Shown here one piece after another: positions 8,791 through 16,798 of a DNA stretch of 64,000 bases. The notes under the pieces are model-generated. The model searched no databases. It saw only the letters and a program-made list of their open reading frames with translations, and was not told the origin of the DNA. The first letter of the stretch is position 1. Every line of letters begins with the position of its first letter. Source of the stretch: Ruegeria sp. ANG-S4 (GTDB lineage: Bacteria > Pseudomonadota > Alphaproteobacteria > Rhodobacterales > Rhodobacteraceae); assembly GCF_000814005.1 (NCBI RefSeq), contig NZ_JWLK01000004.1, positions 1 through 64,000 on the forward strand, read 5' to 3'. The translations under genes and the position numbers were made by a program.

Positions 8791-9135
8791 ATGCAGCCTC
8801 CCAGCCGGTTTACTGCAAGCCAGGCCCAGATGCCCGTCGCGTTCGACCGGCGCGAGATGTCCCAGATCCTGTCCGTATATGGCCGGATGGTCGCCGCCGG
8901 AGAATGGCGCGATTACGGAATTTCAAACCTGCGGGATACGGCGGTTTTCTCAATATTCAGGCGAACGGCGGAACACCCGATATATCGCGTGGAAAAGCAT
9001 CCGCGCCTGCGGTTGCGGCAAGGCATGTACTCGGTCGTTGGTATGGATGGGCGCATCCTGAAACGCGGCCACGATTTACGGGCCGTCCTGCGGGTATTGG
9101 AGCGCAAGCTGATCCGGGCCGTTGACCCGGATTAG
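8791..9135 (+). CDS. DUF2794 family protein
   Basis: 114-aa conserved alphaproteobacterial protein of unknown function. The centre reads FDRREMSQILSVYGRMVAAG (about 15-34) and ends with RGHDLRAVLRVLERKL, matching the DUF2794 family. The ATG at 8791 is preferred because GAGG sits 7 bases upstream; the ATG at 8785 would be only one base from it. Its stop overlaps the stop of the convergent NlpC/P60 gene by a few bases (9132-9135). Confidence 0.85.
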   Translation: MQPPSRFTASQAQMPVAFDRREMSQILSVYGRMVAAGEWRDYGISNLRDTAVFSIFRRTAEHPIYRVEKHPRLRLRQGMYSVVGMDGRILKRGHDLRAVLRVLERKLIRAVDPD

Positions 9136-9869
9136 AGCCGCTTTCGGACCGTAACCGGCCCGTCACCCTGTTGCTTGATCCGGGCAATGGCTTGATCCAT
9201 CGCTTCGAATGCAACGGCCATGTGATAGGCGTTTGCGTGCAGCAGCAGGTTATCGCCGGCGACCCACGCGACGTGGCCCTTCCAGAATATCAAATCTCCG
9301 CGTCTGGCAGGCTCGCCGGGCGTCAGTGGATTACCCAGGTCCCGTTCCTGATCATCGCTGTCACCGGGGCACGGGATTCCGCAGGCCAGTAGGCCGGCCT
9401 GAATCAAACCCGAACAATCCAACCCGAAACGACTGTTGCCGCCCCACAAATAGGGTGTGCCAAGGAATTGCTCGGAAACCGCGACGGGATCGTTCAAGCG
9501 CGTATATGCGGGCACAGTATGGACCCGTGGCACATACCCCAACTCTGTTTCAAGAAACCCTTCTTCCTCCGACAACGCCCGTATCTTGCTGCCCAGGCTA
9601 AGCGAAACGAGGTCGGGACTTTTCATATCGGGCTGGTCATAAGCATGGGTTGCCGGGGCCAAAACCCAGTGGGTTTGCGGTGACAAGCCGCCCAACTGGA
9701 CCGAACTGACCCAGCCGCTATAGCCGTCCTTATCCGAGGTAATGCGGCTCCAACCGTTGGTTTCTTCGGCGACCGTCACAGTATCCCCATACAGCAGCTG
9801 GCGGTCGCGAGGGCCGTCTGGACGGCGCAGAATGTCAACGACCGGGCGGATGGCGCGTTTGTGAGTCAT
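9132..9869 (-). CDS. NlpC/P60 family peptidase with SH3-type domain
   Basis: 245-aa putative cell-wall cysteine peptidase. Residues about 10-55 form a bacterial SH3-like domain (DTVTVAEETNGWSRI, GYSGWVSSVQL). The NlpC/P60 domain follows with the catalytic Cys in FGLDCSGLIQAG, the first His in WKGHVAWVAGD and a second His in LLLHANAYHM. It would cleave peptide cross-links such as D-gamma-glutamyl-diaminopimelate bonds. No signal peptide is visible. The start at 9869 gives an ATGA overlap with the stop of the upstream aminopeptidase gene, a strong sign of translational coupling. This pairing is common in Rhodobacterales and suggests peptide recycling. Confidence 0.88.
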   Translation of the reverse strand: MTHKRAIRPVVDILRRPDGPRDRQLLYGDTVTVAEETNGWSRITSDKDGYSGWVSSVQLGGLSPQTHWVLAPATHAYDQPDMKSPDLVSLSLGSKIRALSEEEGFLETELGYVPRVHTVPAYTRLNDPVAVSEQFLGTPYLWGGNSRFGLDCSGLIQAGLLACGIPCPGDSDDQERDLGNPLTPGEPARRGDLIFWKGHVAWVAGDNLLLHANAYHMAVAFEAMDQAIARIKQQGDGPVTVRKRL

Positions 9870-11254
9870 AACTCCAGAATCTCCGGCAGAGCGGCAAGCA
9901 GGGCACGGGGTCCCTGACCCAACCCGCCTTTGCTGCGTCCCGGTTCTTTGGTGCGCTGCCACGAATAGATGTCGAAATGCAGATATCGGCATTCACCAAC
10001 AAACCGTCGAAGGAAAAGCGCGGCGGTAATCGAACCTGCAAAACCGCCAGAGGGGGCGTTGTCCAGATCGGCGATCCCGGGCTCGATCATTGCTTCGTAC
10101 GGCGTGTGAAACGGCATTTGCCAGACCGGGTCTGCCGTCTGATTTCCGGCGCGATGCACGATCTGCGCCATCTGATCGTCGCTGGCAAAGAAAGGAGCCA
10201 GATCTGGCCCTACCGCAACACGTGCCGCGCCGGTCAAGGTCGCCATCGAAATCAGAAGGTCGGGTCGGGCTTCTTCTGCCAAGGCCAAAGCGTCGGCCAG
10301 AACCAGCCGTCCTTCAGCGTCCGTGTTGTTGATCTCAACCGTTAAACCATTGCGAGCGGTCAGTATGTCTCCCGGCCTGAAGGCATTTCCCGCGACTGCG
10401 TTCTCCACGGCCGGGATCAGTACGCGAAGCTGCACCGGCAGGTCCAGCGCCATGATCATGTGCGCCAGCCCCAGAACGTTGGCCGCACCTCCCATGTCTT
10501 TTTTCATTAGTCCCATGGCGGACGCGGGTTTCAGGTCAAGCCCGCCCGTATCGAAGCATACGCCCTTGCCCACCAAAGTCAGTTTTGGCCCTTTGCTGCC
10601 CCAATTGACCTCGATCAGTCGCGGTACCTGTGCAGCTGCGCGCCCGACGGCGTGGATCACTGGAAAGTTGTCTTTCAGCAAGGCGTCGCCCAGCGTTACA
10701 TCGCAGGTTGCGCCAAATCTCTGGGCCAAGTCTTCTGCCGCCTTCTGCAACTGATCTGGCCCCATGTCAGCGGCTGGCGTGTTTACCAGATCTCGGGTCA
10801 GTGCCTCGGCAGCGGCCATTGCTTCGATCCGGGCGGCATCCAGACCTTCGGGAGCGACAAGGGCTGCTTGGCTGGGCGTTTGGGATGCGTAACGGTCGAA
10901 TGAATACCCGCTCAACAGCCAACCCAAACACTCCATCTCTCGAACCGAGTCCGGCAGGCCCGAGACGATTTGATAGCTGCCCTGAGGCAATTTCTCGGCG
11001 GCTGAGGCCAGCGGAAACCTTTTGCGCACGCGGGTGCTTTCGGTGCCGTAGCCAGCGATTGCGGCGACAGGTGTTCCATCGGCACCCGGCAGCAGCAATG
11101 CCTGCCCCAATGCGCCGGTGAACTCATTGGAATTCACCCATGCGGCGACATGATCCGGTTGCTCGGCCAGCCATGCCTGCAGATCAGGTTTTGCAATGAC
11201 GTGAAGCGCAACCGACCGCTCAGCGGGTGGCGCAAAGGATAAAGCCATGGTCAT
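9866..11254 (-). CDS. leucyl aminopeptidase family protein (M17)
   Basis: 462-aa cytosolic metallopeptidase of family M17. Metal-binding and active-site signatures are present: VGKGVCFDTGGLDLKPASAM, MKKDMGGAA and NTDAEGRLVLADAL (the family signature). It removes N-terminal residues from peptides using two metal ions. The ATG at 11254 (MTMALSF) has AAGG 5 bases upstream; an ATG two codons later is possible. It is the middle gene of a three-gene leftward operon with a hypothetical gene upstream and an NlpC/P60 peptidase overlapping its stop, consistent with breakdown of cell-wall peptides. The canonical hexameric PepA is usually somewhat longer. Confidence 0.9.
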   Translation of the reverse strand: MTMALSFAPPAERSVALHVIAKPDLQAWLAEQPDHVAAWVNSNEFTGALGQALLLPGADGTPVAAIAGYGTESTRVRKRFPLASAAEKLPQGSYQIVSGLPDSVREMECLGWLLSGYSFDRYASQTPSQAALVAPEGLDAARIEAMAAAEALTRDLVNTPAADMGPDQLQKAAEDLAQRFGATCDVTLGDALLKDNFPVIHAVGRAAAQVPRLIEVNWGSKGPKLTLVGKGVCFDTGGLDLKPASAMGLMKKDMGGAANVLGLAHMIMALDLPVQLRVLIPAVENAVAGNAFRPGDILTARNGLTVEINNTDAEGRLVLADALALAEEARPDLLISMATLTGAARVAVGPDLAPFFASDDQMAQIVHRAGNQTADPVWQMPFHTPYEAMIEPGIADLDNAPSGGFAGSITAALFLRRFVGECRYLHFDIYSWQRTKEPGRSKGGLGQGPRALLAALPEILEL

Positions 11255-11312
11255 CTCAGCCTTGTTTGTTTTCGCCAAGATTATCCGCCTGCGCCCGACC
11301 CGCAACCCCCTG

Positions 11313-11693
11313 TCACACGATCAGATCCTGTTGGTCCCAGATCGCCGTCAGCGACCGCTCACCCACCCGTATCAGCCGGTCCAGCGTTGCTGCCGTGGCC
11401 ACTGCATCCCCCGCGTCGATGGTCTGCGCAACGTCCCCGGCCACGCGAGACAGGGCCGTCATTCCAACCTGATCGGAAATTGCGACAAGAGATTTGGCAC
11501 ATTTCCGCAGATCGGCCCAGTTTTGCCGCCGCCAGAACCGTTCGCAGTTCGACAGGCGCACTGCCAGCTCCTCGACCGTTCGGCACAGCACGTTCATTGC
11601 ATTCGTGCCACCCAATTGACGACACAACCCGTTCAGCCGGTCCGGATCCAGACGAACGGATTCCTTTTGTTCAAGCGTGATAATCTTGCTCAC
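11313..11693 (-). CDS. conserved hypothetical, alpha-helical
   Basis: About 126 aa from a GTG at 11693 (VSKIITLEQ); GTG at 11702 is an alternative. The predicted protein is all helical: NVLCRTVEELAVRLSNCERF, then KSLVAISDQVGMTALSRVAGD. The spacing recalls histidine-phosphotransfer (Hpt) four-helix bundles, but the phospho-accepting His is absent. It lies 58 bases upstream of the aminopeptidase gene on the same strand and probably leads that operon. The open frame continues upstream to 11900, but that part looks non-coding. Confidence 0.6.
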   Translation of the reverse strand: MSKIITLEQKESVRLDPDRLNGLCRQLGGTNAMNVLCRTVEELAVRLSNCERFWRRQNWADLRKCAKSLVAISDQVGMTALSRVAGDVAQTIDAGDAVATAATLDRLIRVGERSLTAIWDQQDLIV

Positions 11694-12003
11694 AGCATTC
11701 ACCCCATTCTTCACGCCCCCACGACGCAGAACGACTATTACCCCGAACCCTTTTTGATTTCTTGCGCTAAGGTATTCATAATGTTTCGAATTTTGTGAGA
11801 ATTCTGCGTAGGCGCTCCCGCGAAAGTGATGGAAGGAGGCGAGCTTCGGCCTTGTCCACGCACATTTTGCCCCCCTGCCTGCGCTCAATTGAACGCCCAT
11901 GCGTTTGTTTTCATGTTGTCGCGCGTGACCAACACCATTGCGTGAGGGCCCACCAGCCGCCTATTACGATAAATAAACGCGCAGGGCACGAAAGGACTGG
12001 ATC
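11694..12003. other. divergent intergenic region
   Basis: 310 bases between the leftward three-gene operon and the rightward gene at 12004. It must hold both promoters. It becomes AT-rich around 11740-11800, but I cannot assign a convincing -35/-10 pair on either strand. AAGGA is the ribosome site for the rightward gene. Confidence 0.4.
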
Positions 12004-12477
12004 ATGCCAATTACCAACGACGAGTTGATCGCCGCCCGGAATGCCTGGGGCGAAGGGCTGATTGCGATTGCACAGGCATTCGAAGATGGCGGCATCGACG
12101 CGGCGCGACCTGTTGCCGAAGGTGTTTTGGACGCAGCTTACGGTTATAATTTGGGACCGGTCCTGTTCAAACCAACATTGGCCTCGGGGGATCAGACCTT
12201 CAGACCTACGCGCACGGGTGCGCTGTCATATTTCGTCGGCCATGACACCGCTTATCCGCTCGATAGCGGTTTCGGGATCAAAGGGTGGCGCGCAATGGAA
12301 AGCGAGACGTCCGCATCCTTTGTGGAAGGCGATGTCGCAATGTGGATGGGTAAGGTCATTCTGACAGACCGGCACGGCGATGTAACGCAAGTCGATAAGA
12401 GCTTTGGCTACAAAAAAGACGCCGATGGCGTGTTGCGTATCGTCCTGCATCACTCGTCCTTGCCTTACGAGCCATAA
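12004..12477 (+). CDS. conserved hypothetical, NTF2/SnoaL-like
   Basis: 157-aa soluble protein with AAGGA 7 bases before the ATG. The order N-terminal helix (EGLIAIAQAFEDGG), DAAYGYNLGPVLFKPTL, then a beta-rich half ending KKDADGVLRIVLHHSSLPY matches NTF2-like folds of the SnoaL/CaMKII-association type. In related genomes homologues are sometimes labelled phosphoribosyl-AMP cyclohydrolase, but no cyclohydrolase motifs are visible and I do not adopt that label. Function unknown; monocistronic. Confidence 0.75.
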   Translation: MPITNDELIAARNAWGEGLIAIAQAFEDGGIDAARPVAEGVLDAAYGYNLGPVLFKPTLASGDQTFRPTRTGALSYFVGHDTAYPLDSGFGIKGWRAMESETSASFVEGDVAMWMGKVILTDRHGDVTQVDKSFGYKKDADGVLRIVLHHSSLPYEP

Positions 12478-12575
12478 GCTGGGCGGCAAAGAAATCGACA
12501 TCAAAATCAGACAGTGTCTGGCGTAAATTGCGGTACCGATGGCGTGGAACAGGTCTCTGATTCCGCGCCGTTTTT

Positions 12576-12584
12576 TGTTATAAT
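12576..12584 (+). promoter_or_regulatory. extended -10 promoter
   Basis: TGT followed by TATAAT (12579-12584) makes a perfect extended -10 element 25 bases upstream of the likely ATG at 12609. No good -35 is seen, as expected for extended -10 promoters. The implied leader is short. Confidence 0.45.
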
Positions 12585-12608
12585 AGTGGGAATGTCACAG
12601 GATTGGGA

Positions 12609-13154
12609 ATGAGATCCATGAGGCTTATCAAACGCGTTATTCTGGTTTTGCTGGCAATTGTTCTGATCTTGGTGGGCGTATCCTACCTGTTGCCCGGCAA
12701 AACCGAAGTATCGCGCAGCATCACGATCGATGCGCCCGCGTCAGAGATTTTTCCTTATGTGAATTCCATGCAGGAAACCGAGAAATGGTCGCCCTGGCTG
12801 TCGCGTGATCCCGAAACGAAACTCTCGTATTCCGGCCCGGACGCAGGTGTGGGCAACACCTTGAATTGGAGCTCGGACCATCCGCAAGTGGGTACAGGAT
12901 CGCAAGAAATTGTCGAGAGTGTTGATGATCAGCTTGTAAAAACAGCGCTTGACTTTGGACCGATGGGCACGGCTTCGGCCTCGTTCGTGTTGCAGCCTGA
13001 CGGGTCGCAAACGCAGGTCACCTGGGGGTTTCTGTCCGAGCTGGGATTAAACCCCATGTCGCGATGGATGGGTCTTATGATGGATCGCTGGGTCGGCGGG
13101 GATTACGAACGCGGATTAGAGAACCTCAAGTCCTTGGTTGAGGGGCAGGGATGA
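12609..13154 (+). CDS. SRPBCC family protein with N-terminal membrane anchor
   Basis: 181-aa protein. Residues about 5-25 (LIKRVILVLLAIVLILVGVS) form one hydrophobic helix, an uncleaved anchor. The rest is an SRPBCC/START-like domain (polyketide-cyclase/AHSA type): ITIDAPASEIFPYVNSM, KWSPWLSRDPETKLSYSGP and a C-terminal helix. Such domains bind hydrophobic ligands; the ligand is unknown. The ATG at 12609 has AGGA 6 bases upstream; ATG 12618 is an alternative. Confidence 0.82.
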   Translation: MRSMRLIKRVILVLLAIVLILVGVSYLLPGKTEVSRSITIDAPASEIFPYVNSMQETEKWSPWLSRDPETKLSYSGPDAGVGNTLNWSSDHPQVGTGSQEIVESVDDQLVKTALDFGPMGTASASFVLQPDGSQTQVTWGFLSELGLNPMSRWMGLMMDRWVGGDYERGLENLKSLVEGQG

Positions 13155-13518
13155 CCTCATCCAAACGGGAAACTGAGCCGCGTATTGTTGTGCGAGTTCA
13201 TTGAAACACCAAACCAAATTCCATTGATCGCCACGGAGCGATTGAAAAAAGGCTTTTCAGAAAGTGGATATTAAGTGACTGAAATTCAAACAGAGATACG
13301 AGACTGAACCTTCGCGGAGGCAGAGCGAATGTCCCTTCCGTCGACGTCAGAACTCCGAAACGATAAGCGGTGCATCGCTGGCATTCCGGAAGGACGCGCA
13401 GGTTTTTGCTGCGGGACCGCATTTCTCAAAAACAGCCTTGGGCAGGTTGATGACCGAAAGTACGTTCAAATCGCCACCACAGCGCCATCGTCGAGCCAGA
13501 ATTTTGCGGAAAAATTCC
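13155..13518. other. intergenic with weak small ORF
   Basis: 364 bases after the SRPBCC gene. A 66-aa ORF at 13329-13529 has a very good ribosome site (GGAGG, 8 bases before ATG) but a composition that does not look like protein and no recognised domain. Otherwise nothing clear. Confidence 0.3.
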
Positions 13519-13761
13519 ATGATAACTGAGCAGAAATCAACGCGAAGGCGCGCAGGATCAATGCTATCTGACTATATCGTTGTCGGGCCGAAGCTGGACA
13601 GGTGCTTTCGCGGCACCGATCCAAAAGTGGTTTTGATGCTTACCGGGGTCTATTTTTCGGCGATGCTTTTGGTGGTGCTTTTGTTGAAGGCCATGCATCA
13701 CGCGCTGGGCATGCCCAGCTTGCCGTATCTTTGGGAGTTGCTGATGTCACTGTGCGCGTGA
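13519..13761 (+). CDS. possible small membrane protein
   Basis: 80 aa from the ATG at 13519, with GGA 8 bases upstream. A basic N-terminus (EQKSTRRRAG) is followed by one clear hydrophobic helix (VVLMLTGVYFSAMLLVVLLL, about residues 38-57) and a short tail. It lies 159 bases outside the left end of the integrated element. No family recognised; the helix is the only reason to believe it. Confidence 0.4.
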   Translation: MITEQKSTRRRAGSMLSDYIVVGPKLDRCFRGTDPKVVLMLTGVYFSAMLLVVLLLKAMHHALGMPSLPYLWELLMSLCA

Positions 13762-13919
13762 CGCCCTTGGAATTGATTTCGCAAGTCGATTTAAGTGGTG
13801 CTTTTGTTCAAGGCTGTCAGTATGAGTGACGCCGTTGGGCTGAGTATCGGCGGGCAAATCTCGGGATACAGAACGAGATTACCGAAAATCCTTATAGTTT
13901 CAGTAATTTGGTAGAAAAT

Positions 13920-13936
13920 TTGGTGCCTCAAGAGGG
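13920..13936. repeat. attachment site, left copy
   Basis: TTGGTGCCTCAAGAGGG, identical to the tRNA-Thr 3' end plus flank at 29737-29753. It marks the left boundary of the island. The next bases diverge (C here, A at the tRNA copy). Confidence 0.85.
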
Positions 13937-14020
13937 CACTGAACAATTGCCCAAGGCTACCTAACTTCGACGGTTCCCCTCTCAATACTGCTATGTAATT
14001 AATGTACTTTTAGGTCTCTA

Positions 14021-14046
14021 TGCCCAAAGGTGCCCATATATGCCCA
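14021..14046 (+). repeat. three TGCCCA repeats with 10-bp period
   Basis: TGCCCA starts at 14021, 14031 and 14041, exactly one helical turn apart, between the attachment site and the integrase gene. Phased repeats like this are typical binding sites for a recombination directionality factor or the element's own repressor; which one is unknown. Confidence 0.6.
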
Positions 14047-14064
14047 TTGCAACCGACGAAAAAA

Positions 14065-14102
14065 CAGGGGATAAAACAGGGGATGTAAACTCCTATCCCC
14101 TG
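14065..14102 (+). promoter_or_regulatory. integrase arm-type sites, left, overlapping integrase RBS
   Basis: CAGGGGAT at 14065-14072 and 14077-14084 (12-bp period), and an inverted copy ATCCCCTG at 14095-14102 that touches the GAGG ribosome site (14102-14105) of the integrase gene. The same pair with the same spacing is found at the right end (29665-29684). Best reading: arm-binding sites of the integrase N-terminal domain, with the inverted copy allowing the integrase to limit its own synthesis (inference). Confidence 0.65.
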
Positions 14103-14110
14103 AGGACCGC

Positions 14111-15340
14111 ATGGCAGGAGCCCTATACAAGCTGACAGCGGCAAAGGTTCGCAGCGTCGGACCCGGCAAGCACAGTGATGGTGGCGGCCTGTATTTCTAC
14201 CGGCTGGCTTCAGGCGACCAGTGGGTGTTTCGGTTCACTATCTCGGGCAAGCGTAGGGAAATGGGCTTGGGCGGCTACCCCGGCGTGTCGCTGGCGCAGG
14301 CGCGGGAAATGGCAGACGCCTATCGTTCCATTGTAAAGAGCGGTGGCAACCCCATCGAGGTGCGCAGCGGTGAACGGGCGCAGGCCGCAGCGGATCTGAT
14401 TGCCAACGACCCAAACGCCAGAGAGGCGCGGTTGTTGAAGAACATCGCCCCCGAGGCATTCAAGGCCCGCCAAGCCCAGCTTAAAGACGATGGGCGGGCT
14501 GGCCGATGGTACAGCCCAATCAAAACGCACATCCTGCCCTCTCTGGGCGAGAAGCCGGTCGAGGAAATCACTGGGACCGTTATAGCCGATGCATTGCGCC
14601 CGATTTGGCACACCAAGACGGATGTAGCTAGGAAAGCCCTAACCCGGCTTAAAGCCTGCCTGAGCTATGCCAGCGCCAAGAGGTTCGAGATTGACCGCCA
14701 CGCCATAGACGACGCCCGCGAACTGCTGGGCAAACAGATACACAAGGCACAGAACATCCCCTCAATGAACTGGCGGGATGTTCCGGCGTTCTATCAGTCC
14801 CTTGAAGGGGGCGGCACGGTCCAGCTTGCGCTGCAACTGTTAATCCTGACCGGGCTGCGGTCTAGGCCGATCCGATTTGCAAGGCTGGATCAGATTAACG
14901 GAAACACATGGACCGTACCAGCAGAGCTAGTGAAGGGGCCGCGCGGCAAGACAGATGATTTCCGTGCGCCCCTGTCGGCAGAGGCGATGCGCATTGTCCA
15001 GGCGGCAAAGGAAACCGCCAGAGACGGTTATCTGTTCCCGGGCGTCCGCAAGGGCGTCATCAGCGATGCCAGCATGTCACGGCATATGGAGCGGCTGGAA
15101 CTGGATGCACGACCCCACGGGTTTCGGGCCAGTTTCAGAACATGGGCAGATGAGGCCACGAAAACCGATTATGAAATCAAGGAAACGGCAATCGGCCACA
15201 AAGTCGGCTCTGCCGTATCGCGGGCTTACCAGCGGTCAGATTACTTCGATGAGCGGTTGTTGCTGGCCGAGCGCTGGGCAGAACATGTGACGGGAATCAG
15301 GCCGAAGGTGATCCACCTGAGGGAGAGCGGGAATGGCTGA
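14111..15340 (+). CDS. tyrosine-type integrase, P4 family (DUF4102 arm-binding domain)
   Basis: 409-aa site-specific recombinase. Residues 1-85 form the DUF4102-type N-terminal arm-binding domain (DGGGLYFYRLASGDQWVFRF, MGLGGYPGVSLAQAR). The catalytic domain has Arg 250 (LTGLRS), HGFR at 336-339, His 363 (IGHKV) and Tyr 373 (AYQRSDYF). GAGG lies 5 bases before the ATG. It would integrate and excise the island at tRNA-Thr(CGT). It lies just inside the left repeat, at the end away from the tRNA, which is less common than a tRNA-proximal integrase. All catalytic residues are present, so it may be active. Confidence 0.92.
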   Translation: MAGALYKLTAAKVRSVGPGKHSDGGGLYFYRLASGDQWVFRFTISGKRREMGLGGYPGVSLAQAREMADAYRSIVKSGGNPIEVRSGERAQAAADLIANDPNAREARLLKNIAPEAFKARQAQLKDDGRAGRWYSPIKTHILPSLGEKPVEEITGTVIADALRPIWHTKTDVARKALTRLKACLSYASAKRFEIDRHAIDDARELLGKQIHKAQNIPSMNWRDVPAFYQSLEGGGTVQLALQLLILTGLRSRPIRFARLDQINGNTWTVPAELVKGPRGKTDDFRAPLSAEAMRIVQAAKETARDGYLFPGVRKGVISDASMSRHMERLELDARPHGFRASFRTWADEATKTDYEIKETAIGHKVGSAVSRAYQRSDYFDERLLLAERWAEHVTGIRPKVIHLRESGNG

Positions 15341-15805
15341 GACCTGCGACCGCGCCAGAGGCCTGCCCGCACCTATAGCGCAGAAATATCCTGATATTTA
15401 TCATCATCTTGCGCATGGGGACAAATGGGCAACATTCCCTTGTGCCACACAACAAGGGCCGTTATCATGAATAGGCCGGTATGCTTTCCAGTGGGGAGCG
15501 ATGGGCATAAAGAGCAGAGGGGCCGCCGCCGTGGTCCAATACTTAGGCGACCCTCTGCTGAAATCCGAAACCAACAAGCAGAAGGCTCGGAATAGAATGC
15601 TAACGATTGGAGAGAAAGCGAAAGCCAGATTTGGCTTGCTAGAAAATTTCTCCCTTCGTCATCGACCACGTTATATGGCTATATGCGATATGGCAACATG
15701 TCGTGGTATTCGCAACAGTTATATTTTCGCAAATAGTGAACAGACAGACCGTCGCGACTGCCAAAAATTCTGTTCTGAGCTTCTGCGTGTCATAAGGAAG
15801 ATGAC
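15341..15805. other. intergenic region in the island
   Basis: 465 bases between the integrase and a small HTH gene. An open frame at 15501-15839 exists, but its only ribosome site is 2 bases from the ATG and it overlaps the HTH gene, so I do not call it. AAGGAAG near 15793 is the ribosome site of the next gene. Confidence 0.4.
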
Positions 15806-16000
15806 ATGGCAGACAGTGCCGACAAGCCTAAAAACCTAATCCGTCTGACGGATGCAATACGGCGTTATTCGCTGTGTCGTTCCACATTCGACAATGCCGC
15901 AAATGCTGGTCACATCACCAAGCATAAGGTTGGCAACGCCGCGTTTGTGGACACGCATCAGATTGACAACTGGATCATGGGTGAAAGCCGCAGCGCTTAA
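15806..16000 (+). CDS. small HTH protein, excisionase/AlpA-like
   Basis: 64-aa protein: RLTDAIRRYSLCRSTFDNAA then GHITKHKVGNAAFVDTHQID. This is the helix-turn-helix plus wing layout of MerR-like/AlpA excisionase proteins, ending in a short helix (NWIMGES). Such proteins act as recombination directionality factors or early activators. A good ribosome site (AAGGAAG) precedes the ATG. Its place after the integrase and the phased repeats near 14021 fits a role in excision control (inference). Confidence 0.65.
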   Translation: MADSADKPKNLIRLTDAIRRYSLCRSTFDNAANAGHITKHKVGNAAFVDTHQIDNWIMGESRSA

Positions 16001-16116
16001 ACGAAATCCGCGCCAATGGGGACACATTGGACACGGGCTATTCGTTGTATCGCTAACGCTAAAGACGCCCAAAGTGTACGATGTTCGTCGCCTACGCGCA
16101 AGCGAGGTAAGCACAC

Positions 16117-16491
16117 ATGGCTACTGAAAAGAGCAGTGAAGCAAAGACCAAACGAGCCCCACGCAACACGCGCTGGGTGTTGAAATGGCTGGACCTACCG
16201 CACCAGATTGAAACGGCGGCATACAGGATCACAGACCAGAGCGGCGAAAGTCGAACTATTCACGTCAGGAAAAACAAACGCTGCATCCTGGACGGGCTGA
16301 ATGAGCGCCCGATGTACTGCGCCAGCCCATGCCGGTTGTCGCAGTACGTTACGGAGTTTCGTGAGGAACAAGGCCTCAGCATCGAGACTGAATGGTACAG
16401 TAACGACATCTCAACGGGGCGTAAGCGTTGCGGAGTATATTTTCTGCGCGATGCCGTTGCCCGGATCGACGGTCAGGAGGCGCCCCAATGA
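16117..16491 (+). CDS. hypothetical island protein
   Basis: 124 aa, basic N-terminus (EAKTKRAPRNTRWVLKWLDL), and a C-terminal half with NDISTGRKRCGVYFLRDAV. I recognise no catalytic motif; the C-terminal half may be a winged helix. It overlaps by 4 bases with the next small gene (ATGA at 16488), so it heads a tightly packed run of genes to 17323 that probably forms one transcript of early replication/regulation functions. Confidence 0.6.
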   Translation: MATEKSSEAKTKRAPRNTRWVLKWLDLPHQIETAAYRITDQSGESRTIHVRKNKRCILDGLNERPMYCASPCRLSQYVTEFREEQGLSIETEWYSNDISTGRKRCGVYFLRDAVARIDGQEAPQ

Positions 16492-16592
16492 GTGCCTTCA
16501 ACATTCAATTCCAGATCCTTCGCCGCAAGCATGGCCTTACTGAAGCCGCTGCTCGCATTGTCGCAACGTTGTATTTCGGGGAGGGCCGCTGA
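16488..16592 (+). CDS. 34-aa island microprotein
   Basis: A short gene, MSAFNIQFQI then LRRKHGLTEAAARIVATLYF, with a strong AGGAGG ribosome site 8 bases upstream. Its ATG overlaps the previous stop (ATGA) and its stop TGA shares a base with the next ATG (16592). Amphipathic helix with HTH-like spacing. The coupling on both sides makes translation likely. Function unknown. Confidence 0.6.
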   Translation: MSAFNIQFQILRRKHGLTEAAARIVATLYFGEGR

Positions 16593-16798
16593 TGGCCCTC
16601 ATCACCCAGATCCCCAAGAACAGCCGTGAGGAATTCCGTGTCAGCCGGGATGACTTTCAGGGTTACGACATCATCAATATCCGCGTGTTCTTCGTCTCAA
16701 AAGACGGAGAGATGTTGCCCGGAAAGCAAGGCGTCGCGTTCAAGGCGGAATTGCTGCCGGAGTTCATAGACGCGCTCAGTAAGGCGGAGGCTGCTTAG
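16592..16798 (+). CDS. transcriptional coactivator p15 (PC4) family protein
   Basis: 68-aa protein matching the PC4 single-stranded-DNA-binding fold: IPKNSREEFRVSRDDFQGYD, then INIRVFFVSKDGEMLPGKQG, then GVAFKAELLPEFIDAL. The family binds ssDNA and melted promoters in phages and bacteria and often travels with integrated elements. Its ATG overlaps the stop of the 34-aa gene; its stop is directly followed by the next ATG. Confidence 0.85.
   Translation: MALITQIPKNSREEFRVSRDDFQGYDIINIRVFFVSKDGEMLPGKQGVAFKAELLPEFIDALSKAEAA

Noticed and set aside
11313-11900. 195-codon version of the hypothetical gene
   Set aside because: The first 69 codons have non-coding composition and no ribosome site; the GTG at 11693 is preferred.
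13329-13529. 66-aa frame with ideal ribosome site
   Set aside because: No domain, no helix pattern and overlap with the next candidate; kept only as a note.
15501-15839. 112-aa plus-strand frame
   Set aside because: The only ribosome site is 2 bases from ATG; overlaps the HTH gene; composition not protein-like.
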